64,000 nucleotides of DNA from assembly GCF_001613125.1 (NCBI RefSeq), contig NZ_BDBT01000001.1:416129-480128 (forward strand). The letters are read 5' to 3'. Source of the stretch: Nocardia shimofusensis NBRC 100134. GTDB lineage: Bacteria; Actinomycetota; Actinomycetes; Mycobacteriales; Mycobacteriaceae. The position numbers and the translations under genes were made by a program. Of this stretch, positions 18,519 to 27,000 are shown piece after piece (position 1 is the first letter of the stretch; the number at the start of each line of letters is the position of its first letter). The notes beneath the pieces are model-generated. The model searched no databases. It worked only from the letters and a program-made list of their open reading frames with translations, and was not told the DNA's origin.

Positions 18519-19814
18519 TCAGAGGAAGCGGCCCAGCTGCGGGATGGCCTCGCCGGGATGCTTGGCCTGGAATCCCTCACCCAGCGCCTGCAGTTTCCAC
18601 TCCGCGCCCGCCCGGTAGACCTTCGCCATCGCCATCGCGGTGAACGGCATGCCGCCCGCGAGGGTGTAGCGGGCCAGCTCGGCGTTGTTGGAGCCGTCGA
18701 TCAACCGGCAGAAGGCGTTCTTGACCTGCTCGAAAGTGTGTCCCTTGTAGGAGGTCACGATGAACAGCAACGTGGTGACGTGCGCGGGCACGCGGGTGAG
18801 GTCGACCAGGATCACCTCGTCGTCGCCCTCGCCCTCGCCGGTCAGGTTGTCGCCCTGGTGGCGCACCGAGCCGTCCTTGGACGACAGCTGTCCGTAGTAG
18901 GCGAAGTCGGCCGGATTGGCGTCGGCGAACATGATCACCGAAGCGTCCAGATCGATGTCCACGGTGCGGTTTCCGAACATGCCCCTGGTCGTCACCGGGT
19001 CCCAGCCCAGGCCCATCTTCACGAAGGTCAGCGCGGCGCCGCCCTCCTTGCGCAGGGTGACCCGCTGCCCCTTCTGCAGGCTGACCGGCCGGTCCTTGCT
19101 CAGACTGACCTCACCGGTGGGCGCGGCGGACTGCTGTCCCTGCGGCGGGAACTGCTGGGTCGGCGGCGGATAGCCGGGCTGCTGTCCGTACCCGGCCTGG
19201 TGCCCGTACTGCGCCGGCGGTACCTGCTGGGTCGGCGGCGGCACCTGCTGGGTCGGCGGCGGGGGCGGCGGCGGAGCCTGCTGGGTCTGCTGGGCCTGCC
19301 CGGACGACGGCGCGTCCACGTTCACCCCGTGATCGGTGACCAGCGCGGCGAATCCACCCGCGTACCCCTGACCGACCGCGCGCACCTTCCACGCGCCCTG
19401 CCTGCGGTACACCTCCAGCGCGATCACGATCGACTCCCGGTCGAGCCCCTCGATGCGGTACTCGTAGAGCCGGTTGCCGTTCGCGTCGGAGACGATCGCC
19501 GTCGGCGGGGCGAACGCGCCGAAGCCGGCGTTCGCGTCGTCGAGGGTGATCACCGCCCGGATCTGGTCGATGTCGGCGGGAATCGCGCTCAGCGAGATCG
19601 ACAACGAGGCGGCCTGCCCGGCGGTCCCCGGCACCAGACGCACGCCCGGCCCGATGGGTTGGTTGTAGAAGACGAAGTCCGCGTCCGTGCGAACCTTGCC
19701 CCGATCGGTCACCAGCAAGGCGGACAGATCCGCCGGTGCGGTCAACTGCACGGAGATCACCAGGCCGTCGGTGCCCAGCGGACCGTTCTGTCCCTTGGCG
19801 AGTGTTGCGGACAA
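18519..19814 (-). CDS. Double TerD-domain protein
   Basis: A 431-residue protein with two TerD domains joined by a Gln/Pro-rich linker (about residues 175-240). The first domain lacks the usual calcium-binding residues. The second has them: DIDLDAS, then GDNLTGEGEGDDE. The chosen start is TTG at 19814, ten bases after GAAGGG and directly before SATLAKGQNGPLG. It lies 32 bases upstream of the TerD/FtsK-like gene and is co-directional with it. TerD proteins bind calcium and are linked to tellurite and phage resistance and to general stress responses. Confidence 0.85.
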   Translation of the reverse strand: MSATLAKGQNGPLGTDGLVISVQLTAPADLSALLVTDRGKVRTDADFVFYNQPIGPGVRLVPGTAGQAASLSISLSAIPADIDQIRAVITLDDANAGFGAFAPPTAIVSDANGNRLYEYRIEGLDRESIVIALEVYRRQGAWKVRAVGQGYAGGFAALVTDHGVNVDAPSSGQAQQTQQAPPPPPPPTQQVPPPTQQVPPAQYGHQAGYGQQPGYPPPTQQFPPQGQQSAAPTGEVSLSKDRPVSLQKGQRVTLRKEGGAALTFVKMGLGWDPVTTRGMFGNRTVDIDLDASVIMFADANPADFAYYGQLSSKDGSVRHQGDNLTGEGEGDDEVILVDLTRVPAHVTTLLFIVTSYKGHTFEQVKNAFCRLIDGSNNAELARYTLAGGMPFTAMAMAKVYRAGAEWKLQALGEGFQAKHPGEAIPQLGRFL

Positions 19815-20021
19815 GGCGGACCCTTCGCTCGTCGGTGCGTTCGACTGCCACTCTACGAGAAAGCGGCGCGGCGCGGACCGGGCTGAACGCCGCGTCCGCA
19901 ACCCGTCGTCGCGCGCACGCCGTCCGCGCGCGGCATCGATCGGTTAGTGTGTGCCGCACATGGACGGGGCGCGGGTGGTCGCGCCCCGTAATCGGCAGAC
20001 CAGACAGCAGGCAACACCCTC

Positions 20022-20645
20022 ATGGCGCAACTTTTCGAACACTCGAAGAAGGTGATCGAGGCCCACCTCGCGGGGACGAGCATCCGCGCGATCTCGGGAT
20101 CGATGATCGCCTACGAAGGCAATGTCGCGTTCAAGTCGGCCGGTTTCGGCGGCGGTGACGGCGTGCTGGCCGGTCTCAAGCAGCGCGCCACCGGCGAGAA
20201 ACTGTCGTTGATGGAGTGCACCGGCAACGGCCGGGTCTTCTTCGCCGTCAACGGCCAGAACGTCACCGTGGTGAACCTCAACGGCGAGACCCTGCAGGTG
20301 GAGTCGCAGCAGTTGCTGGCCTTCGCCGGAAACCTGCGCACCGACGTGCGTTTCGCCGGGGTCGGCGGGGCCAGTTCCGGCGCGGGGCTGTTCACCACCA
20401 CGGTCACCGGACAGGGTCAGGTCGCGCTGCTCTCGGCGGGCGGGCCGCTGATCCATCTCGAGGTCTCCCCGCAGTATCCGCTGGTGGTCGACAAGGACGC
20501 CTTCGTCGCCGCACAGGGCAACGTCAGCAGTTCCTTCGTCACCGACGTGTCCTGGCGCACCTTCGCCGGTTCCGACGGCGGCGAGGCGTTCTCGCTGCGC
20601 TGGGACGGTCAGGGCGTCGTTTTGATCCAGCCGGCGGAACGGTAG
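20022..20645 (+). CDS. AIM24-family protein (copy 1)
   Basis: A 207-residue all-beta protein of the AIM24/TerD-associated family, rich in Gly-turn-strand repeats (SMIAYEGNVAFKSAG, LSAGGPLIHLEV, YPLVVDKDAFVAAQGNV). No signal peptide. It begins a three-gene operon divergent from the TerD genes. The start ATG at 20022 is preceded by a weak purine stretch. AIM24 proteins often accompany TerD genes; their biochemical role is not established. Confidence 0.85.
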   Translation: MAQLFEHSKKVIEAHLAGTSIRAISGSMIAYEGNVAFKSAGFGGGDGVLAGLKQRATGEKLSLMECTGNGRVFFAVNGQNVTVVNLNGETLQVESQQLLAFAGNLRTDVRFAGVGGASSGAGLFTTTVTGQGQVALLSAGGPLIHLEVSPQYPLVVDKDAFVAAQGNVSSSFVTDVSWRTFAGSDGGEAFSLRWDGQGVVLIQPAER

Positions 20646-20655
20646 GGAAGCGCCG

Positions 20656-21351
20656 ATGTTCGAACAGGTCAACAGCAAAGTCGTGAAAGTCGACGTGGGC
20701 GCGGCGGGCGGTGTGGTCGCGCGCGCGGGCGCGATGCTGTTCTACACCGGCGATGTCGCGTTCGCCCCGCACCAGATTCCCGGCGCCCAGGCCATGGGCG
20801 GCGGCGGTCTGATGGGCATGGCGGGCCGGATGATGGCGGGCGAGCACGAACGCACCATGCTCGCCCAGGGCAACGGCCAGGTGCACTACGGCTTCGCCGG
20901 ACTCGAGGTGCACGTGGTGCACATGCAGCCCGGCGCGGCGCTGCGCGTGGAAGCCTCCCGCCTGCTGGCCAACACCGCCGGGCTGCAGTCCTCGATCGTG
21001 TCGGTCGCCAGTTCCGGGGGCGGAGGCGGCGGTGGCGGTCTCATGGGCGCGCTGCGCGGCGCGGCGGGCGGCGCGCTCACCGGGCAGGGCATGTTCACCA
21101 CCCAGCTGTCCGGGCACGGCTCGGCGGTGCTGCTCGCGCACGGCGGCTTCCTGGAACTGCAGGTGGGCGGGCCGAATCCGGTGGTGGTGGACCCGCAGGC
21201 CTTCGTGGCCGCCTACGGCAATGTGAACACCGAACTGAAAGCCGCCCTGAGCTGGCGCGATGCCGTGGGCCGTGGGTCCGGCGAGGCGATGCAGCTGCAG
21301 TGCACCGGACAGGGCGTGGTCTACGTGCAGGCCTCCGAAGAGAAATTGTGA
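20656..21351 (+). CDS. AIM24-family protein (copy 2)
   Basis: A 231-residue paralogue of the preceding gene, ten bases downstream. It has the same strand pattern plus two Gly/Met-rich insertions (MGGGGLMGMAGRMM and a GGGGGGGLMGAL stretch) that look like flexible or membrane-contacting loops. AGGGAAG lies before the ATG. Probably assembles with its neighbours. Confidence 0.84.
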   Translation: MFEQVNSKVVKVDVGAAGGVVARAGAMLFYTGDVAFAPHQIPGAQAMGGGGLMGMAGRMMAGEHERTMLAQGNGQVHYGFAGLEVHVVHMQPGAALRVEASRLLANTAGLQSSIVSVASSGGGGGGGGLMGALRGAAGGALTGQGMFTTQLSGHGSAVLLAHGGFLELQVGGPNPVVVDPQAFVAAYGNVNTELKAALSWRDAVGRGSGEAMQLQCTGQGVVYVQASEEKL

Positions 21352-21355
21352 GCCC

Positions 21356-22117
21356 ATGGCCCAGATCCTGAACCCGATGAATCTCGGTGAGAGCGACAAC
21401 ATCCCGGGAAACAGCTACGCCTACTGCATCGACCTGAACAAGCCGTGGTTCATGCGCAAGGGCGCGATGATCGCCTACTACGGGCAGATGTCGTTCAAGG
21501 CGCTCAGCCACGGCCTCGAGGGTCACCTCATGCACATGGTGTCGCGCAAGTTCTCCGCGCCGCTGTTCACCGGTGACTACGTCGTCGCCGAGGGCCACGG
21601 CAAGCTCGTCATCGGCGACCGCGGCTACGACATCAACTCCTACGATCTCGAGGACGGCAACCTCACCATCCGCGCGGCGAACCTGCTCGCCTTCGATCCC
21701 GGTCTGTCGCTGAACCAGTCCATCGTGCCCGGCTTCCTCACCCTGATCGGCACCGGCAAGTTCCTGGCCTCCTCCAACGGCCCGGTCATGTTCGCCGAGC
21801 CGCCGCTGCGGGTCGATCCGGAATCGCTGGTCGGCTGGGCCGATTGCCCCTCGCCCAGCCACCATTACGACGAGGGCTGGATCAACGGCTTCCTGGCGGC
21901 GGGCGCGGCGCGCTTCGGCGTGAACTCCGGCGAGGAGCGCCAGTTCGAATTCACCGGCGCGGGCACGGTGCTCATCCAGTCCAGCGAGAAGGTCATGAGC
22001 GATTCGGTGCTGGTGCGCACCATCGAGGGCCAGTTGCAGAGCGGCCTCACCGTCGGCGGCCTGCAACGCCTGCAAGCGACCATCGCCGCGCAGCTGGGTC
22101 AGCAGCAGGGCTACTGA
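21356..22117 (+). CDS. AIM24-family protein (copy 3)
   Basis: A 253-residue member of the family, starting four bases after the previous stop and so coupled to it. It keeps the AIM24 core (GAMIAYYGQMSFKA, GDYVVAEGHGKLVI, EFTGAGTVLIQSSE) and adds a C-terminal helix (GGLQRLQATIAAQLGQQQ). It is the most divergent of the three and has an extended N-terminus. A bidirectional terminator follows. Confidence 0.84.
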   Translation: MAQILNPMNLGESDNIPGNSYAYCIDLNKPWFMRKGAMIAYYGQMSFKALSHGLEGHLMHMVSRKFSAPLFTGDYVVAEGHGKLVIGDRGYDINSYDLEDGNLTIRAANLLAFDPGLSLNQSIVPGFLTLIGTGKFLASSNGPVMFAEPPLRVDPESLVGWADCPSPSHHYDEGWINGFLAAGAARFGVNSGEERQFEFTGAGTVLIQSSEKVMSDSVLVRTIEGQLQSGLTVGGLQRLQATIAAQLGQQQGY

Positions 22118-22123
22118 CGCGAC

Positions 22124-22155
22124 GGCGCCCGCCCCGCCGAAGCGAGACGGGCGCC
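22124..22155. terminator. Hairpin between converging operons
   Basis: GGCGCCCG (22124-22131) pairs perfectly with CGGGCGCC (22148-22155), with further CGC/GCG pairing inside. It lies between the AIM24 operon and the converging HAD gene, so it probably serves both strands. No T tract. Confidence 0.65.
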
Positions 22156-22166
22156 GGGCGGTCGCG

Positions 22167-23024
22167 CTACGCCACCGCCCGATCGGCCGGTCGCGACTCG
22201 GCGATCAGCCAGTCGATGATCTCCTCGCCCGCCAGGATGCCGCTGGTCTGGGTGACGGTCAGATTGGGGCTGGTCCAGTTCAGTTGTTCCAGTTCCCCGT
22301 GCCTGGGCCGGATGGCCTTGTCGGCGGCGCGCAGCATCTCCGCGTCCAGCGCGCCGTCACCGGCGGCGAGCGTGCTCGAATCCTGCGCCAGCTCACCCGA
22401 TTCGATCAGGCGACGGCGCACCTCGGCGACCGCGACGCTCTTGCACACCGCTCGCGGCATCGTGTAGATCTTGCGCCCCTGCTGGGAGGCCGACCAGCCG
22501 CGCTCCCGGCACCACTGATCCCATTCCGCCAGGAATCCGTCCGGCACGGCCTCGAGCCTGACGACCAGATAGCAGAACAGATCGTCGGCGACGCGGAACT
22601 TGCTCACCCAACTCTCGTCGATGCGCCCGCGCAGTTCGGCGCTCACCTCCGACAGCGTGGTACCGCCCGCACGGACCTTCGCGTCGACGTCGACGCGCCA
22701 GTGCCTGTCCGGGATGCCGTCGACGAGGATATTGCCGCCGTTGCTGGTCACGGCATAGCGCCAGGGCGCGCCGGGCAGCCGGATCCGGTGGAACTGCTCG
22801 ATGGTGCGCGTGGTGGTCGGGACGACCGCCGCCGGTTCGGTGAGATGACGCATCCCCAGCGCCGCGGCCGTGGTCATGAACGACAGCGGCGCGCCTTCGA
22901 AATGCTCCACACACACGGTCGGCACCTCGGCGGTGGTGCTGAAAGCATTGCGCGAGTAGATCATCGTGCGATCGAGGTCGGTGGCGACCAACGCCTCCGG
23001 CCGGGGTCTTCGATCCGAGATCAC
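22167..23024 (-). CDS. HAD-family phosphatase of the Ter biosynthetic module
   Basis: A 285-residue HAD hydrolase of the Cof/sucrose-phosphatase type. Motif I is ATDLDRTMIY (DxDxT) near residues 17-26, a Ser/Thr motif II follows in VTSNGG, and motif IV is AAGDGALDAEM. It presumably removes a phosphate from the product made by the phosphoribosyltransferase-fusion protein. The GTG at 23024 lies 6 bases after the upstream stop; AAGGAAG is nearby. HAD phosphatases are known members of Ter-linked operons predicted to make a nucleoside-like compound. Confidence 0.8.
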   Translation of the reverse strand: MISDRRPRPEALVATDLDRTMIYSRNAFSTTAEVPTVCVEHFEGAPLSFMTTAAALGMRHLTEPAAVVPTTTRTIEQFHRIRLPGAPWRYAVTSNGGNILVDGIPDRHWRVDVDAKVRAGGTTLSEVSAELRGRIDESWVSKFRVADDLFCYLVVRLEAVPDGFLAEWDQWCRERGWSASQQGRKIYTMPRAVCKSVAVAEVRRRLIESGELAQDSSTLAAGDGALDAEMLRAADKAIRPRHGELEQLNWTSPNLTVTQTSGILAGEEIIDWLIAESRPADRAVA

Positions 23025-23029
23025 AGCAG

Positions 23030-25732
23030 TTACCGCACTTCCTTGATCAATCCCATGCAGGAATACGCCAGCTCGGGAACTTCGACGACCGGGACCTCGC
23101 GGGCCGCGGCCAGTAATCGGATATGGGCGTGCTCGGGCGCGTGCAGGTCGCGGACCAGCACCCGCCACGGGACCCGCCGCAACAGCACCCGGGTGGTCTC
23201 CCCCACGCCGGGTTTGACGAAATTGACGCTGCTGATGCCGTATTCGGCGCGCACCGCCTCGACCTGGGCCCAGCCGGACCAGGTCGGGGTGCGGTCACTC
23301 TCACGCACCGCCGCCAGCGCCGCGGGCACCCGGTCCGCCACGGTCTCGAACGCCGCTTCGACGCTGTCGAGCAGCCGGACCGACACGTCCTGATCGGCCA
23401 GGTGCCGATAGAACTTGGCGCCGTGGAAATCGCCCGGCCCGATCAGGGTGTCGTTGAGGACGGTGCGCGAGACCAGTCCGGAGACCGTCGAATTCAGGCA
23501 CGCCGAGGCGATGAGGAAATCGTCGCGGGTGCCGTAGGTGCGCACGCAACTGCCCGGATCGGCGAGTACGGCCAGGTCGGCGTCGAAACGCGCCCCGCCC
23601 GCCGCGTGGTAGGCGTCGAGCGCCTCGCCGAGTTCCTTGGCGATCGCGCCCTTGCCGGTCCAGCCGTCGACGAAGACCACCGACGCCGGATCATGGTGAG
23701 CGGCGAGGTAGTCCAGCGCCACCGCGTCGATCCCACGATCGCGGACGATGGACACCGCGTAGTGCGGCACGTCGAGCGCGGGCGCACCCGAGCGCCCCCG
23801 ATAGGCCAGCCACCGCTTCATCAGCACACCGATCGGTGTCCCCGCCCTGGCCAGCGACACCAGCGTCACGTCCGGACCGCGCTCGGCGACCACCAGTTCC
23901 GCCACCGTCGCCACCGCCAGCGCCAGCCGCTCGGCGCTGTCGGCCAGCACCGTCTCGAACAGCTCGCGATACTGCGCGTCGGGCTGGTACTCGATCGGCA
24001 GCGACTCCGCGTAGTGCGCCTCGCCTGCCTGGATGCGCTGCTCCCGCTCGGCGACATCGGCCTCGAGATCCACATCGGAGAGATCCTTCAACAGCCACGA
24101 GACCTCGTGCGCGGCATACGATCCGAACTCCGGACCGTGCAGGGGACGAGGAAACCCTCGGTGGGCCGTCCCTGCCGCCGATGTCCCCGCGGCCGGTGTC
24201 TGGTCCGCCGATGTCGGCGCCGCAGGGGCTGCCTCCGCCGTCTCACGCGTCGTGCGCAGCGCCACCGGGTCCGCGCCCGGCACGACCGCGACGAGCACGT
24301 CGGCGCCCGACGCGGTGAGCGCATCGACCACGCCACCCGGGGCGACCAGCTCCGACGTATCGGCCGGACCGTCGACGACAAGCACCAGCACCGGCGCGGC
24401 CTCGAGCATCCCGCCGGACTCGATCGCCCGGGAGAGCCCCGCGGCGGCGCTCGATCCGGCCGCCGCGTCCGCCGATCCGGCAGTGTCCACCGATCCGGCA
24501 GTGTCCACCGATCCGGCAGTGTCCACCGATGCGGCAGTGTCCACCGGTTCCGTGCCGAACAGTGCCGCCAACTCGGCGTCGTATGCGGTGATCCACTGCG
24601 CGTTGTAGAGGTAGCGCGGCACCTCGTCGACCGGCTCCGGGGCGTGGAAGCGGAATCCGCGACGCAGTGGGTAGCCGGGTTCGTCGAGCACATAGGCCGG
24701 GGAGCGGGTGGTCGTCTGGAACCGGGTGGCGATCCCGGCCGCCGCCAGCGAATCCGCGAGCCGCAGCGGCAGATACATCAGTTCCTCGTGACCGAGCACG
24801 ATCACCGGACGCCCCGGGGCGACCTCGGCCAAGCGGGCGCGCAGCACCGCGTCCGCCTCTGCCAGCGCCGCCTCGAACGCCGGGGTGTCGGTGTCGAGAA
24901 TCCCGTGCCGTCCGCCCTCGGGGACATCGGCGGGCCAGGGCAGTTCCACCCGATGCGACGAACCGCGCTGCGCGGCGACCGGATTGAGTAGCGGTTCCGG
25001 CAACGCCCGCACCGCGCCGATCAGGTTCTCGGGCAGCACCGTCGCGCCCTGGGCCAGGCAGACGGTGTCGATGCGCGCCCCGAGATCGGCGGCCACCTTC
25101 TCGAACCGTTCGCGGTCGGCCTCGGTGCGCATGTCCACCAGCGAGGCCAGGATGTAGTGCGCGCGGGGCGCGAACTCGTGCAGAGCGCGCACCGCGTCCA
25201 GCGCGGTCGCGCCGGTGGAGATCTCGTCGTCGACCAGCACCAGCGGCAGGTCACCGGCGAAGATCTCGGCCGGCTCGGGTTGCAGCAGATGCGAGGTGGC
25301 GTGCGAATGACCTTCCTCGAAACCGGTCAGCGTGCGCGCGGTCGGCACGTCGCGGCGGGTCGAGTGCAGGTAGCAGCGCGCGCCGATCCGGGCGGCCACG
25401 ATGTGCCCGAGGCCGGTGGCGGTCTCGGCGAAACCCAACACCACCGCGGCCGAAACCGAACTCGCCGGGCCGGATTCGCGGTTCGCGGCACGCACCAGCG
25501 CCTCGCGCACCTGGTCGCCGAGCCGGTCGCCCGCGGCGATCACCACCCGGGGGTCGGTCGGCAGATGCTTGCCGAGCACCGTCGAGACCAGCAGGTGCGC
25601 GCGCCGCGGATTGCGCCGCAAACCCGGCGTGACCAGCGCCCCGATAGGCGGCAACGCCCCGGGGGAAAGGGGCGGCGCGGTCGCTTCCCGCAGCTCCAGC
25701 CCCAGCGTTCGCGTGGCCCAGGGCGCGCTCAT
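23030..25732 (-). CDS. PRTase-TRSP-StiP-PELOTA fusion protein
   Basis: A 900-residue protein that joins what are usually two proteins. Residues 1-240 form a phosphoribosyltransferase with the PRPP loop LVLVDDEISTGAT. Residues 270-400 fit the TRSP domain (VIVLGHEELMYLPLRLAD, TTTRSPAYV). A repeat linker (VDTAGS units) and a low-complexity stretch follow. Residues about 540-850 match the StiP family (SYAAHEVSWLLKDL, VSLARAGTPIGVLMKRW, FVDGWTGKGAI), and the end fits a PELOTA-type RNA-binding domain. The ATG overlaps the CitE-like gene's stop (ATGA). Known Ter-island analyses predict that these enzymes make a nucleoside-like metabolite; the product is unproven. Confidence 0.85.
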   Translation of the reverse strand: MSAPWATRTLGLELREATAPPLSPGALPPIGALVTPGLRRNPRRAHLLVSTVLGKHLPTDPRVVIAAGDRLGDQVREALVRAANRESGPASSVSAAVVLGFAETATGLGHIVAARIGARCYLHSTRRDVPTARTLTGFEEGHSHATSHLLQPEPAEIFAGDLPLVLVDDEISTGATALDAVRALHEFAPRAHYILASLVDMRTEADRERFEKVAADLGARIDTVCLAQGATVLPENLIGAVRALPEPLLNPVAAQRGSSHRVELPWPADVPEGGRHGILDTDTPAFEAALAEADAVLRARLAEVAPGRPVIVLGHEELMYLPLRLADSLAAAGIATRFQTTTRSPAYVLDEPGYPLRRGFRFHAPEPVDEVPRYLYNAQWITAYDAELAALFGTEPVDTAASVDTAGSVDTAGSVDTAGSADAAAGSSAAAGLSRAIESGGMLEAAPVLVLVVDGPADTSELVAPGGVVDALTASGADVLVAVVPGADPVALRTTRETAEAAPAAPTSADQTPAAGTSAAGTAHRGFPRPLHGPEFGSYAAHEVSWLLKDLSDVDLEADVAEREQRIQAGEAHYAESLPIEYQPDAQYRELFETVLADSAERLALAVATVAELVVAERGPDVTLVSLARAGTPIGVLMKRWLAYRGRSGAPALDVPHYAVSIVRDRGIDAVALDYLAAHHDPASVVFVDGWTGKGAIAKELGEALDAYHAAGGARFDADLAVLADPGSCVRTYGTRDDFLIASACLNSTVSGLVSRTVLNDTLIGPGDFHGAKFYRHLADQDVSVRLLDSVEAAFETVADRVPAALAAVRESDRTPTWSGWAQVEAVRAEYGISSVNFVKPGVGETTRVLLRRVPWRVLVRDLHAPEHAHIRLLAAAREVPVVEVPELAYSCMGLIKEVR
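24474..24545. repeat. Four 18-bp tandem repeats in the fusion linker
   Basis: Four head-to-tail copies of GATCCGGCAGTGTCCACC (one base change in the last copy) encode VDTAGS-type hexapeptides on the minus strand. They mark the junction between the TRSP and StiP halves and keep the reading frame, since the unit is a multiple of three. Confidence 0.9.
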
Positions 25733-26940
25733 CCCGCCACCGCGGCCGTCAGCAGATCCACGAAGGACACTCCCTTGTTCGCCACCCCGAACACCCGCGC
25801 GCGCAGCATGGTCTGGTGCGCCCAGCTGCGATGCGGGCGCATCTCGTTCATCTTGTTCCGGTAGCCCGAGGCCGCCACCCCGCCGACGTCGGCGTGCAGG
25901 ATGTCGAGCGCGTCGCAGTACTCCTCGTGCGACACCACCGACAGCGCGTGCACGGCCGCCACGTGCGAGGGATGGATGACCGTCTTGCCCTGGATGCCGT
26001 TGGCGCGGTCCAGGGTGATCTCGCGCAACAGCCCGTCCAGATCCCGGCTCACCAGGTACTGCCGGAACGGCACCGCGTCGGACTCCTCGAACGGCGCGGT
26101 CCGCAGCAGCGGCCGGAACATCCGCTCGTGGTCGGCGAAGTACTCCCACACCGGGCCGGTGATGACGAACCCGGTGCCGTCGGCGCGTCCCAGGTAGTTG
26201 ACGATGTCGGCGATCACGTCGGCGACCACCCGCACGTCGTAGATGGTCAGGTCACGGTCGCGGCGGATACCGAAGGTCGAGCACATATCGGTGGCGCCGA
26301 TGCGCACCGCCAGTATCCGTTCCCGGTGCTCGGCGAGCATCGCCGCGATATCGGTCAGCTCGGCGTCCCTGGTCTGGCGGTGCACCAGGGCGGGCGACTC
26401 GAGGACGGGCATCCCGAAGACCGTGCGACCGAGCCGCTCACCGGCGCGGGCGAGCGCGTCGAGGTACTTCTGCCCGGAGACGCTGTCGAACTTCGGGAAC
26501 ACGAAGCCTGCCAGCGCCGCCACGCCGGGGCCGAGCTGGTCGGCCAGTTCGCCGATGGTGTCGGCGTCGCGCACCCGCACGAACAACAGCGGGGCGCCAT
26601 CCCGATCGCCTGCCAGCTCGTCCAACGTCGCGACGGCCTGTCTCTTGGCGAATTCGACCTCGTGGTCGGCGACCGCGTCCTCCAGGTCGATCACCATCGA
26701 ACACACGCCGCGTTCGGCGCGTCTGCGAATGGTGTCGGCCAGGTCGGCTCTGGTCGCCGGGACGTACAGGGTGGCCCCGAGGGCGACGGCCAGCAGTTCG
26801 CGATCGAGCAGGTCACCGAAGGGTTCGGGCTGGCGATGGAACAGTGTTCTGGCGACGGGGCCTTGCAGCTGCCGGAAGTGGCGCAGCGGCAGTCGCTTCC
26901 GCAGGGAGACTTCCTGCCGGAGGGCGACGGAAGCGGTCAT
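25729..26940 (-). CDS. HpcH/CitE-like lyase of the Ter biosynthetic module
   Basis: A 403-residue member of the HpcH/HpaI aldolase and citrate-lyase beta family. Signatures: ATLYVPATRADL, MVIDLEDAVADHEV (the metal-binding Glu-Asp), FVFPKFDS, RIGATDMCSTFGIRRDRDLT and GIQGKTVIHPSHV. It should cleave or form a C-C bond in a small acyl compound. Its stop overlaps the start of the PRTase fusion by four bases, so the two are coupled. ATG at 26940. This lyase is a standard member of Ter-linked biosynthetic operons. Confidence 0.85.
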   Translation of the reverse strand: MTASVALRQEVSLRKRLPLRHFRQLQGPVARTLFHRQPEPFGDLLDRELLAVALGATLYVPATRADLADTIRRRAERGVCSMVIDLEDAVADHEVEFAKRQAVATLDELAGDRDGAPLLFVRVRDADTIGELADQLGPGVAALAGFVFPKFDSVSGQKYLDALARAGERLGRTVFGMPVLESPALVHRQTRDAELTDIAAMLAEHRERILAVRIGATDMCSTFGIRRDRDLTIYDVRVVADVIADIVNYLGRADGTGFVITGPVWEYFADHERMFRPLLRTAPFEESDAVPFRQYLVSRDLDGLLREITLDRANGIQGKTVIHPSHVAAVHALSVVSHEEYCDALDILHADVGGVAASGYRNKMNEMRPHRSWAHQTMLRARVFGVANKGVSFVDLLTAAVAG

Positions 26941-27000
26941 CGAAGCTCCATTCTGATGGGCTGAATGATCTGAGGAACTCGAAAAGTCCGAGCTCAGAAG

